A stretch of DNA of 64,000 nt, from contig NZ_JAMXMY010000025.1 of NCBI RefSeq assembly GCF_024055795.1, forward strand, positions 94,254 to 158,253, written 5' to 3'. The position numbers were made by a program, and so were the translations under genes. The notes beneath the pieces are model-generated. The model was not told the DNA's origin and did not search any database. It saw only the letters and a program-made list of their open reading frames with translations. Origin of the DNA: Actinoallomurus purpureus. Its GTDB lineage: Bacteria > Actinomycetota > Actinomycetes > Streptosporangiales > Streptosporangiaceae. Positions 24,644 to 32,923 of this stretch are shown here, in pieces; position 1 is the first letter of the stretch; each line of letters begins with the position of its first letter.

Positions 24644-25474
24644 TTAGTGCGCCGCCCAGTGGCGACGCAGGTGCGGGATCAGGTCGGCCGCGCGCTCGTC
24701 GGGGAAGAACAGCTTCCCGCCCTCGATCTCCACGACCTCGGTGGCTCCCGGGATCGTCTCCCGCAGCCAGTGAGCCCAGCGCAGGTCGAAGAACTGGTCG
24801 CCGGTGCCCCAGACCACGAGGGTGGGAATGTCGAGCTTGCGCAGCTCCGGTTCGACGGCCAGCAGGTCGGCCGCCACGACCGAGGTGAGGAAGCGCTCGA
24901 AGTCCCGGGCCCGGTCGGGAGTGCCGAAGACCGGTTCGAGGAACGCCCGCAGTGTCTCGGCGTCCAGCTTCTCCGGGTGTTCGTAGCCCGCTCCGATGAC
25001 CCCGCGCGCCGCCTCGACGTCCGCCATGAACACCGGCCCCGCCGGTGCCAGCTCGCCACGCTCGGCCAGCTCGACGGTGGGCCGGAACTCCTCCGGCGGG
25101 AGGTTGTCGTGGGTGTCGCAGTTGGTGAGCGTGAAGGTGCGCAGCCGCTCCGGGTGGCGGGCGGCGAAGACCTGGGCGACCGCTCCCCCTGTGTCGTTGG
25201 CGACCAGGTCGATGTCGCGCAGGTCCAGGGTGACGCAGAGATCCGCGATCGCCTGGGCGAGCGCGGGCAGCGAGTAGTCGGCTCGCGGTGGGGTCGCGCC
25301 GTGCAGGGGAAGGTCGATCGCGACGCAACGCCGCTCCGCGCTGAACTCCTCGACGACTCCACGCCACAGGCGGCTGCTGGTGCCGACGCCGTGCACGAAC
25401 ATGGCGGTCCGGCCCTCCCCCGCGTCGACGTACGCCATGTCGCCCGACTGCGTGTGCGCGATGCGCGTTTCCAT
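24644..25474 (-). CDS. Alpha/beta hydrolase, haloalkane-dehalogenase-like
   Basis: 276 aa. AMFVHGVGTSSRLWRGVV is the oxyanion loop and LVANDTGGAVAQ the nucleophile elbow, with Asp in place of the usual Ser, as in haloalkane dehalogenases and some epoxide hydrolases. VVWGTGDQFFDLRWAHWL carries the acid region. The usual late catalytic His is not clear: the C-terminus reads EIEGGKLFFPDE where His is expected, so activity is uncertain. ATG 25474 has GGAGA 6 nt upstream; GTG 25480 has no spacing. It is divergent from a TetR gene, with twin operators between. Confidence 0.75.
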   Translation of the reverse strand: METRIAHTQSGDMAYVDAGEGRTAMFVHGVGTSSRLWRGVVEEFSAERRCVAIDLPLHGATPPRADYSLPALAQAIADLCVTLDLRDIDLVANDTGGAVAQVFAARHPERLRTFTLTNCDTHDNLPPEEFRPTVELAERGELAPAGPVFMADVEAARGVIGAGYEHPEKLDAETLRAFLEPVFGTPDRARDFERFLTSVVAADLLAVEPELRKLDIPTLVVWGTGDQFFDLRWAHWLRETIPGATEVVEIEGGKLFFPDERAADLIPHLRRHWAAH

Positions 25475-25488
25475 GGACACTCTCCTTA

Positions 25489-25532
25489 CATACCGACTGT
25501 CGGTTCAAAATCGCAGACCGACTGTCGGTATG
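25489..25532. promoter_or_regulatory. Twin TetR operators between hydrolase and tetR
   Basis: Two copies of the palindrome ACCGACTGTCGGT (25492-25504 and 25517-25529) with 12 bp between them, and CAT/ATG flanks that make the whole block symmetric. A classic arrangement for a TetR dimer pair that represses both divergent genes. Confidence 0.8.
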
Positions 25533-25558
25533 TCAACTCTCCGGTATTAACTGCCCTC

Positions 25559-26173
25559 ATGAACAAGAAGGCGGAGCGGGGCCGCGCGACCCGCGAGCAC
25601 CTGCTCGAGGTCGCGACCGGCCTGTTCGCGGAGCACGGCTACGAGGACACCTCGATCGAGGCCGTGCTCCAGGAGACGGCGGTCAGCCGCGGCGCCCTCT
25701 ATCACCACTTCGGCGGCAAGGAGGTCCTGTTCACGGCCGTCCTCGAATCGCTCGAACGGGACGTCACGGAGCAGCTGATCGGTGTCGTCGAGCGACTGAC
25801 CGACCCGGTCGAGACGCTCCGCGCCGGCTGCCTGGCCTGGGTCCGGCTGGCGGCGGACCCGGTCGTCCAGAGGATCCTCCTGATCGACGCGCCGTCGGTG
25901 ATCGGCTGGGAGCGCTGGCGCGCGCTGGAGGAGAAGTACGCACTGGGCATGACGAAGGAGGCGCTGCGACTCGTCGCCGACGCCGGCCGGCTCCCCGCCG
26001 AGTTCGTGGACGCGTTCGCCCACATGCTGCTGGCGGCGCTCAACGAGATGGCGCTCATGATCGCGCGCTCCGAGGACTCCGACGCGGCCATCCGCGAGGG
26101 CGTGGCCGCGGTGGAGGAACTGCTCCACCGCCTCGTCGGGCCGGGCCCCGCCTCAGGCGCGGGCGGTCGCTAG
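25559..26173 (+). CDS. TetR-family regulator
   Basis: 204 aa. Helix-turn-helix region RATREHLLEVATGLFAEHGY then SIEAVLQETAVSRGALYHHF. Start ATG 25559 (MNKKAERGRATREH); no strong ribosome site is visible, consistent with a leaderless or short-leader transcript. It is divergent from the hydrolase and should bind the twin ACCGACTGTCGGT sites. The stop codon is inside a 21-bp inverted repeat shared with the convergent gene. Confidence 0.88.
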   Translation: MNKKAERGRATREHLLEVATGLFAEHGYEDTSIEAVLQETAVSRGALYHHFGGKEVLFTAVLESLERDVTEQLIGVVERLTDPVETLRAGCLAWVRLAADPVVQRILLIDAPSVIGWERWRALEEKYALGMTKEALRLVADAGRLPAEFVDAFAHMLLAALNEMALMIARSEDSDAAIREGVAAVEELLHRLVGPGPASGAGGR

Positions 26174-26232
26174 GGGCTGTTTCATGAGCCGCGCCGCGCA
26201 GCCGGACAGCGGGCTCATGAAACAGCCCCTAG
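26170..26232. terminator. Perfect 21-bp inverted repeat spanning two stop codons
   Basis: Arms at 26170-26190 and 26212-26232 (each containing GGGGCTGTTTCATGAGCC or its complement) with a 21-nt loop. The left arm contains the TAG of the TetR gene and the right arm the TAG of the convergent ATPase gene. It acts most simply as a bidirectional terminator; the perfect long arms also resemble a small mobile palindrome. Confidence 0.65.
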
Positions 26233-26597
26233 AGCTCGAACCAGAAGGTCAGACCGGCGTCGTGGGTGCGGATGCCGCAGGCCGTCGAGAGCTCCTCGAT
26301 GAGGAACACGCCGCGCCTGCCCTCGCGGAGCTCATAGCCGTCATAGACCGTCGGGAGCGTGTCACCGCCCTCGTCGGTGACCTCGAACCGCAGCCCGGCG
26401 TGCGTCTCGAGCACGACCAGCGTCACCATCGCGCTGTCGGTGTGCACCACGGAGTTGGTGACCGCCTCACTGGTCAGCAGCACGGCGGTCTCCGCCTGCG
26501 GATGGCCGGCGAGCGTCTTGGCGACGAACCGCCGGGCCGTCGTGACCTCCTCCGGCCGCCCGGGGAGAGTGATCGCCCCCAGCACCGACCGATGCAT
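26229..26597 (-). CDS. Anti-sigma-factor-like ATP-binding protein (RsbW/HATPase type)
   Basis: 122 aa GHKL-fold protein. ARRFVAKTLAGHPQAETAVL leads to the N box LLTSEAVTNSVVHT, then FEVTDEGGDTLP (G1 box) and GRRGVFLIEELSTACG (G2 box). Such single-domain proteins in actinobacteria act as serine kinases or anti-sigma factors. ATG 26597 (MHRSVLGAITLPG) gives the normal length; the frame running to 27398 is antisense to the UTRA gene. It is divergent from that regulator with a 235-bp gap. Confidence 0.85.
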   Translation of the reverse strand: MHRSVLGAITLPGRPEEVTTARRFVAKTLAGHPQAETAVLLTSEAVTNSVVHTDSAMVTLVVLETHAGLRFEVTDEGGDTLPTVYDGYELREGRRGVFLIEELSTACGIRTHDAGLTFWFEL

Positions 26598-26832
26598 CAG
26601 CCCGTCACCGGCAGGTGACCGACTGTGGCGAACTTGTCGGTAACTCCACCATGGCGAGCTCCCCCTGTAGCAAGATGGGCAGGGTGATCGAGACGAACGC
26701 GCATGGATCGAAGCCCTCTCAGCGGCGGCCTTTAGGGGGCCTATACGAGATAGAGTGTGAGCATACGGCCACGATGCGTAGTCGTGCAACAGGGGGGCTA
26801 AAGCCCGTCTCGAAGAGCGGAGCTCCGACGCT

Positions 26833-27648
26833 GTGAGCCACAGCAGACTGCGGGAGATCGCCGCCCTCGCCGATCCGATGGAGCGCGCCCGTGCCCTCGG
26901 CGCGGTGATGACCGACCAGCAGGCCCTGGTCGAGGAGGCCGCCCGGATGCGCCGCCAGGCGATCGCCGAGGCGAGGGAGAGCGGCCACCGCCTGGAGGAC
27001 ATCGCCAACGTGCTCGGCGTGTCACCGGGCCGCGTCTCCCAGATGCGTAAGGGCTCGGCCGCACGGGCGCCCGAGCCGCTCGAGCCGCTCGCCGAGCGGA
27101 CGCCCCCGGTCATCGTGCAGCGATCACTGCCCACCGAGCCGACGATGTACGGCGCCGGGTGCATGTACAAGAGCGTGGCCGAGCGGCAGGGCGTCCACGC
27201 CGAGCTGCGGATCCTCGGCGTCGACCTGGAGCCCGCCCGAGAACACGTCGCGACCTGCCTGCGCGTGCGGCCCGGGGAGGACGTCATCGCCCGCCGCCGG
27301 TTGATGCTCGCCGACGACGTGCCGGTGCGGATCGCCGTCTCGTACTTCCGCGCCGATCTCTTCGCGCACACCGCCATCATGGAGCCCAAGCTGCTCAAGC
27401 CGACCCTGCACGAGGCGATCGTCGCCTGCGGGCACGCGTTCGGGCACGCCGAGGAGACGCTCGTGGCGCGGCCCGCCGACCCGCCGGAGACAGGCCTGCT
27501 CCGCCTCGATCCCGACGACTGGGTCGTCCAGGTGCTCCGGGCGTCCTACTCCACCGACGACACGCCGATCCACGTGCTCGAGACCGTCTGCGCCGCCACC
27601 CGCCACGTGTTCACCGTGAACCAGGCCGGCGGGTGCGACCAGTTCTGA
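26833..27648 (+). CDS. HTH regulator with UTRA-type effector domain
   Basis: 271 aa. Unlike ordinary GntR proteins, the N-terminus is a sigma-factor-like helix-turn-helix (RARALGAVMTDQQALVEEAA, then ESGHRLEDIANVLGVSPGRV). The C-terminal 150 residues match the UTRA fold (AREHVATCLRVRPGEDVIAR, PVRIAVSYFRADLFA, ending VFTVNQ), which binds small metabolites in GntR/HutC regulators. Start GTG 26833. It is divergent from the anti-sigma-like ATPase; in many actinomycetes such a pair is co-located, so joint function is plausible. Confidence 0.78.
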   Translation: MSHSRLREIAALADPMERARALGAVMTDQQALVEEAARMRRQAIAEARESGHRLEDIANVLGVSPGRVSQMRKGSAARAPEPLEPLAERTPPVIVQRSLPTEPTMYGAGCMYKSVAERQGVHAELRILGVDLEPAREHVATCLRVRPGEDVIARRRLMLADDVPVRIAVSYFRADLFAHTAIMEPKLLKPTLHEAIVACGHAFGHAEETLVARPADPPETGLLRLDPDDWVVQVLRASYSTDDTPIHVLETVCAATRHVFTVNQAGGCDQF

Positions 27649-27658
27649 TCCCGCCGGC

Positions 27659-28585
27659 TCACAGGTAAACGGTCATCCAGCGCTCGAGCTCGTCGAAGAC
27701 CTTCGCCCGCACGGGCTCGGCGGACAGCACCAGGTCGTGCAGGCCGGCCTCGACGCGCACGCAGGTGACGTGCCTGCCGAGGCGCGGCGACAAGCGGGCG
27801 ATGTCCTCGGCGTTCAGCACGCCGTCGCCGGCCGAGAAGTCGGCCTTCTTACCGCGGACCGACGTCGCGCTGGCCATCACGAGGATCGGCACGTCGATGC
27901 CGAGCCCCGCGTGGACCTGCCGTTGTGCCCTGATGATCGCCGCCAGCCACCCGGCCCGTACGCCGAAGCCCTCCGCCGGCTTCAAGGTCAGGTCGAAGTC
28001 CCACTCCCCGGCGTGGTCACGGTGGATGCTGTGGACGTACGACCGGCTCACTCCGGCCGGCAGGGCCATGGTCGGGCGGCCCTTCGCCAGGGCGCGGACC
28101 ACGGGCGCGAGCGTCCGCCGGACCCCGGCGGGAACGTTCAGCTCCAGGAACGGGCTGTTGAGGAACAGGCCGTCGACCAGTCCCTGACCGCGTACGCGAT
28201 CGGCCCACAGCGCCGCGACCAGCCCGCCCGTCGAGTGACCGTTCACCAGCAGCGTGTCGTGGTCCTTCCGGATGAGGCGCACCGCCTCGTCGATCTCGGG
28301 GAAGTAGTCGGACATGCTGTGGGCGAAGTTGGGCGTCTGGTGGTCGAGCAGCGAACGCCCGTACTTGCGCAGGTCCAGGGCGTAGAAGGCGTACCCGCGC
28401 TCGACGTAGAAGTCGGCGAGGTGCGTCTGGAAGAAGTAGTCGACGAACCCGTGGACATAGAGCACGGCCTTCCGGCTGCCCGGACAGGGACGCCGGACGA
28501 GCGTGGCCACCACCTCACCCTCCGCGTCGTCCTCCAGCGTCAGCCGGATCGCCTCATAGTCCGCCCCCAGCACATCCTGTTCCAT
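27659..28585 (-). CDS. Alpha/beta hydrolase, lysophospholipase/monoacylglycerol-lipase-like
   Basis: 308 aa serine hydrolase of the S33/'hydrolase 4' type. VLYVHGFVDYFFQTHLADFY, then FYALDLRKYGRSL, nucleophile elbow VNGHSTGGLVAALW and the catalytic His in VEAGLHDLVLSAEPVR. ATG 28585, stop 10 bp from the convergent UTRA gene. No signal peptide, so cytoplasmic. Probably splits a lipid ester; the substrate is unknown. Confidence 0.82.
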   Translation of the reverse strand: MEQDVLGADYEAIRLTLEDDAEGEVVATLVRRPCPGSRKAVLYVHGFVDYFFQTHLADFYVERGYAFYALDLRKYGRSLLDHQTPNFAHSMSDYFPEIDEAVRLIRKDHDTLLVNGHSTGGLVAALWADRVRGQGLVDGLFLNSPFLELNVPAGVRRTLAPVVRALAKGRPTMALPAGVSRSYVHSIHRDHAGEWDFDLTLKPAEGFGVRAGWLAAIIRAQRQVHAGLGIDVPILVMASATSVRGKKADFSAGDGVLNAEDIARLSPRLGRHVTCVRVEAGLHDLVLSAEPVRAKVFDELERWMTVYL

Positions 28586-28754
28586 GGCCGATCAGCGTAA
28601 AGCGCCACCCGGACCCGCGCCACAGCCGAGCACGCGTGAAACGCCAGGAACCACCGGATGACCCCGCGCCCGCACATGCGGGCACGTCCACGAACGAGGT
28701 CCGCCTCATCCTCCGGCGGCGCGTCAGCCGGGCATCGGCTGCCATCGCCATCGC

Positions 28755-31700
28755 CTATTCGCCGGCCTCCAGATCGCCTTCGAGGTCGAGGTACGTCTGG
28801 CGGAGGCGGTTCAGGGTGTCGGCGTCCGGCTCGGCCCACAGACCGCGGTCGGCGGCCTCCAGGAGGCGCTCGGTGATGCCGCGCAGCGCCCAGGGGTTCG
28901 ACCGCTCCATGAACGCGCGGTTCTCGGCGTCGAAGACGTACTCCTCGGCCAGCTTCTCGTACATCCAGTCGTCCACCACCCCGGCCGTCGCGTCGTAGCC
29001 GAAGAGGTAGTCGACGGTGGCGGCGAGTTCGAAGGCGCCCTTGTACCCGTGGCGGCGCATCGCCGCGATCCACCGCGGGTTGACGACGCGGGCGCGGAAC
29101 ACCCGGTGGGTCTCCTCCCCCAGCGTGCGCGTCTTCACCTGGTCCGGCAGTGCGGAGTCGCCGACGTAGGCGGCTGGGCTGGCGCCGGTCAGCGCCCGCA
29201 CCATGGCGACCATGCCGCCGTGGTACTGGAAGTAGTCGTCGGAGTCCATGATGTCGTGCTCACGGGTGTCCTGGTTCTTGGCCGCGACCGAGATACGGCG
29301 GAACGACGCCTCCATGTCGGTACGCGCCTCCCGCCCGTCCAGACCGCGCCCGTACGCGTATCCGCCCCACACGGCGTACACCTCGGCGAGGTCGCGGTCG
29401 TCCCGCCAGTTGCGGGCGTCGATCAGCGGCAGCAGGCCCGCGCCGTACGCCCCCGGCTTGGACCCGAAGATCCGGCTGGTCGCGCGGCGCCAGTCGCCGT
29501 GCCCGGCCATGTCCTCCAGAGCGTGGGCGCGGACGTGGTTGCCGGCCTCGTCGAGCCGCGCGACCGCGCCGATCGCGTCGTCCATGAGCGCGATCACGTG
29601 CGGGAACGCGTCGCGGAAGAAACCGGAGATCCGCAGGGTGACGTCCACGCGCGGCCGGCCGAGCTCGTCCCTCGGGATGATCTCGAAGCCCGTGACGCGG
29701 CGCGACGCCTCGTCCCAGACCGGGCGGACGCCGATCAGCGCGAGCACCTCGGCGATGTCGTCGCCCTGGGTGCGCATCGCGGAGGTCCCCCAGACCGTGA
29801 GGCCGACACTGCGCGGATACTCGCCGGTGTCGTCCAGGTGCCGCTGGACCAGCGACTCGGCGAGGGACACCCCCACGTCCCACGAGGTACGGGACGGGAT
29901 CGCCTTCGGGTCGACGGAGTAGAAGTTACGGCCGGTCGGCAGCACGTTGACCAGCCCGCGGGTGGGCGACCCGGACGGACCCGCGGGGATGTACCCGCCG
30001 TCCAGCGCGTGCAGGACCGCGTCGATCTCCCCGGACGTGGCGTCCAGCCGCGGCACGACCTCCCGCGCGCCGAACTCCAGCAGGGCCACGACGTCCGGCG
30101 CCTCTCGGCCCAGCACCTCGGTGCAGACGGCCGCCGCACGGGAGGCGTCCCAGCCGAGCGTCTCCATGCCGACGACCAGCCGGCGCGCCACCGCCTCGAG
30201 GAGGTCGATCACGTCCGAGGCGGTCCGGGCGGGGCCGTCCGCGAGTTCGGTGAGGGCCGTGACCCCCGCGGCCTGCGCCGGGGACTCCACCCGAGCGCCC
30301 GGGACGGCGAGCAGTTCGCGCTCGTCCAGCCCGTGGGCGTGAGCGATCGCGGCACGCAGACCGGGCAGCGCGCCGGCCCGCCCGGCCCACACCTGCGCGG
30401 CGCGGAGCACGGCGAGCACCAGGTTGACCCGTTGTTCCGCCTGGGGAGCCTCGCCCAGGATGTGCAGGCCGTCGCGGATCTGAACGTCCTTGACCTCGCA
30501 GAGGTACCCGTCGATGTGCAGGACGAAGTCGTCGAAGTCCGCCTCGCCCGGCTCATCGCTGACGTGCAGGTCGTGGTGGAGCTGCGCGGCCTGCACGAGC
30601 GTCCAGATCTGGGCGCGTACGGTGGACAGCTTCGCCGGGTCCAGCGCCTGCACGGTGGCGTACTCGTCGAGGAGCTGTTCGAGCTTGGCCAGGTCGCCGT
30701 ACGTCTCCGCCCGTGCCATCGGCGGCACCAGATGGTCGACGATCACGGCGTGGGCGCGCCGCTTCGCCTGGGTGCCCTCACCGGGATCGTTGACGATGAA
30801 GGGGTAGACGAGGGGCAGGTCGCCGAGGACGGCGTCCGGCGCGCACTCGGCCGACAGGCCGAGGCCCTTGCCGGGCAGCCACTCGAGTGTGCCGTGCTTG
30901 CCGAGGTGGATCACCGCGTCGGCGCCGAACACCTCGTCCAGCCAGCGGTACGCCGCCAGGTAGTGGTGCGAAGGCGGCAGGTCGGGGTCGTGGTAGATCG
31001 CGACCGGGTTCTCCCCGAACCCGCGTGGCGGCTGGATCATCAGCACGACGTTGCCGAAGCGCAGCGAGGCGAGGACCACGTCGTCACCGTCGGTGTAGAG
31101 CTCGCCCGGCGGCTCGCCCCAGTGCTCCCGCATGCCCTCGCGCAGCCGCTCCGGCAGCGCGGTGAACCACCGCTCGTAGTCCTTCAAGGTGACCCGGGCG
31201 GGTGCGGCGCTCAGTTGCTCCTCGGTCAGCCACTCGACGTCGTGACCGCCCGCCGCGATCAGCGAGTGGATCAGCGTGTCCCCGTCGTCGGGGTACTCGC
31301 CGACGTCGTAACCGGCCTCGCGCAGCGCTCCGAGCAGGCGGACCGCCGAGGCCGGCGTGTCCAGGCCGACGGCGTTTCCGACGCGGGAGTGCTTGGTCGG
31401 GTACGACGACAGCACGATCGCGAGCCGGCGCTCGGCGACCGGTGTGTGCCGGAGCCGGGCCTGGCGGACGGCGATCCCGGCGACGCGGGCGGCACGCTCC
31501 GGATCGGCGGCGTAGACGGGGATGCCGTCCGGCCCCTCCTCCTTGAAGGAGAACGGCACCGAGATCAGCCGGCCGTCGAACTCGGGGATCGCGACCTGCA
31601 TCGCGGCGTCCATCGGGGAGAGCGCGGCGTCCGACGCCTCCCACGTCGCGCGGGACGTCGTCAGGCACAGCCCCTGGATCACGGGCACGTCCAGCGTGGC

Positions 31701-32414
31701 GAGCGCCCCGGCGTCCCAGGCGTCCTCGTCACCGCCCGCCGACGCGTCGGCGGCCACCGCTCCGCCGGCGGCGAGGACGGTGACGATCAACGCGTCGGCC
31801 CCGCCCAGCAGGTCCAGCAGTCCCTCGTCGGCGGAGCGCAGCGACCCGCAGAAGACCGGCAGCGCGTTCGCGCCCAGCTCCTCGATCCGCTCGCAGAGCG
31901 TGTCCACGAACGCGGTGTTGCCGGACAGCTCGTGCGCCCGGTAGAAGACGACACCGACGGTCGGCCGTCCCTCCTCAGGCTCGCTCCCGGTGCGGTGCAC
32001 GCCGTACGTCGGCATCCGCCGTGGCGGTTCGAAGCCCTCGCCGGTGAGCAGCACGGTGTCGGACAGAAAGCGGGCGAGCTCCCGCAGGTTGCCCACGCCG
32101 CCCTCGCGCAGGTAGTCCAGCGCCTCTGCGGCGACGCCGGCGGGCACGGTCGACAGCGCCATCAGCTCCGCGTCCGGCGCGGCCTCCCCGCCGAGCGCGA
32201 TCAGCGGCAGGCCCCGGCGGCGCAGGTCCTCGACGCCCTCCCGCCAGGCCTTCAGCCCGCCGAGCAGCCGGACCACCACGACGTCGACGCCGTCGCACAG
32301 CGCGTCCAGGTCGGCGACGTCCAGACGGGAGGGGTTGCCGGTCACATATCCGGCGTCCGCGGAGCGGGCGGACAGGAGTTCGGTGTCGGCGGTTGAGAGC
32401 AGCAGGACACGCAC
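28755..32414 (-). CDS. cobN: Cobaltochelatase subunit CobN
   Basis: 1219 aa, full length for the large subunit of aerobic cobaltochelatase, which inserts Co2+ into hydrogenobyrinic acid a,c-diamide using ATP with CobS and CobT (or ChlI/ChlD-like partners, not seen here). Landmarks: N-terminal VVVVRLLGGLKAWREGVEDL, VIHLGKHGTLEWLPGK and YQYHGGMVAMVRALTGASP, all typical of the CobN/BchH family. GTG 32414 has GGAAGGAA upstream; the longer frame enters the riboswitch. Control is by the cobalamin riboswitch at about 32462-32640, so it should be shut off when cobalamin is plentiful. Confidence 0.93.
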   Translation of the reverse strand: MRVLLLSTADTELLSARSADAGYVTGNPSRLDVADLDALCDGVDVVVVRLLGGLKAWREGVEDLRRRGLPLIALGGEAAPDAELMALSTVPAGVAAEALDYLREGGVGNLRELARFLSDTVLLTGEGFEPPRRMPTYGVHRTGSEPEEGRPTVGVVFYRAHELSGNTAFVDTLCERIEELGANALPVFCGSLRSADEGLLDLLGGADALIVTVLAAGGAVAADASAGGDEDAWDAGALATLDVPVIQGLCLTTSRATWEASDAALSPMDAAMQVAIPEFDGRLISVPFSFKEEGPDGIPVYAADPERAARVAGIAVRQARLRHTPVAERRLAIVLSSYPTKHSRVGNAVGLDTPASAVRLLGALREAGYDVGEYPDDGDTLIHSLIAAGGHDVEWLTEEQLSAAPARVTLKDYERWFTALPERLREGMREHWGEPPGELYTDGDDVVLASLRFGNVVLMIQPPRGFGENPVAIYHDPDLPPSHHYLAAYRWLDEVFGADAVIHLGKHGTLEWLPGKGLGLSAECAPDAVLGDLPLVYPFIVNDPGEGTQAKRRAHAVIVDHLVPPMARAETYGDLAKLEQLLDEYATVQALDPAKLSTVRAQIWTLVQAAQLHHDLHVSDEPGEADFDDFVLHIDGYLCEVKDVQIRDGLHILGEAPQAEQRVNLVLAVLRAAQVWAGRAGALPGLRAAIAHAHGLDERELLAVPGARVESPAQAAGVTALTELADGPARTASDVIDLLEAVARRLVVGMETLGWDASRAAAVCTEVLGREAPDVVALLEFGAREVVPRLDATSGEIDAVLHALDGGYIPAGPSGSPTRGLVNVLPTGRNFYSVDPKAIPSRTSWDVGVSLAESLVQRHLDDTGEYPRSVGLTVWGTSAMRTQGDDIAEVLALIGVRPVWDEASRRVTGFEIIPRDELGRPRVDVTLRISGFFRDAFPHVIALMDDAIGAVARLDEAGNHVRAHALEDMAGHGDWRRATSRIFGSKPGAYGAGLLPLIDARNWRDDRDLAEVYAVWGGYAYGRGLDGREARTDMEASFRRISVAAKNQDTREHDIMDSDDYFQYHGGMVAMVRALTGASPAAYVGDSALPDQVKTRTLGEETHRVFRARVVNPRWIAAMRRHGYKGAFELAATVDYLFGYDATAGVVDDWMYEKLAEEYVFDAENRAFMERSNPWALRGITERLLEAADRGLWAEPDADTLNRLRQTYLDLEGDLEAGE

Positions 32415-32461
32415 GTGTCGTTCCTTCCCTCGGGGGTCCTCGCCCCGGCTCGGGTGAAAGG

Positions 32462-32640
32462 TCATCGACGGCGGGAAGTCTCCTGACTCCCAGGTCACCG
32501 CTCCCCCGCGGCCTTCCAGCTGGTCGCCGTGGCCGTACACGCGGGCTCGCTACCTGGTCACAGTTGCGGGACAGCCCCGGATTCGCACCGGGTTCCTTCC
32601 CTCGCCGTCGCACGCCCAGTCTACGAGTGGGCACCCCTCA
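32462..32640 (-). promoter_or_regulatory. Cobalamin riboswitch upstream of cobN
   Basis: On the reverse strand, in order: GGAACCCGGTGCGAATCC (core), CTGTCCCGCAACTGT (the conserved CCCGCCACTG-like box) and AGTCAGGAGACTTCCC (B12 box, 32472-32487). This order and spacing define the adenosylcobalamin aptamer. About 50 nt separate it from the cobN start, including a GC-rich hairpin near the ribosome site, so translational control is likely. The outer limits are approximate. Confidence 0.85.
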
Positions 32641-32685
32641 CCCGCACCGCCCGAGGTCACCCGATCCCCCTCCACGCCTTCGGCC

Positions 32686-32736
32686 GTGTATCAAAGTGTT
32701 ACCAGGTCGGCCCTAGCTGGTAATACTTTGATACAC
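32686..32736. promoter_or_regulatory. Long near-perfect inverted repeat upstream of the riboswitch
   Basis: 20-bp arms starting GTGTATCAAAG (32686-32705 and 32717-32736) with one mismatch and an 11-nt loop. It is AT-rich compared with its surroundings. It lies where the cobN promoter should be, between cobN and the divergent AraC gene. It may be an operator or a small mobile palindrome; no U-tract. Confidence 0.5.
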
Positions 32737-32923
32737 ACAGCTCACGGGCCGGCAGCGGTGAGAGCGCACCATCGACAGGATCGGCCCTCACTGTGCGTGG
32801 GCGTCGCCCACGGGAACGGCACGGGGCGCCCGAGCTCGCCCCGCTCGTACGGGCCCTGGAGACCCTCCCGGACCTCGCTCCGGGCAGCTGAAAGAGACCC
32901 GCGGCCCGGCTACCGTGGAGCGC

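Noticed and set aside
28586..28754. Possible small gene between the hydrolase and cobN
   Set aside because: 169 bp with a frame that is Arg/Ala-rich and continues antisense into cobN; no ribosome site.
29049..32396. A very long open frame (over 1,100 codons) on the plus strand
   Set aside because: It is antisense to cobN, Arg/Val/Asp/Gly-rich without any family motif, and arises because GC-rich genes leave the opposite frame open.
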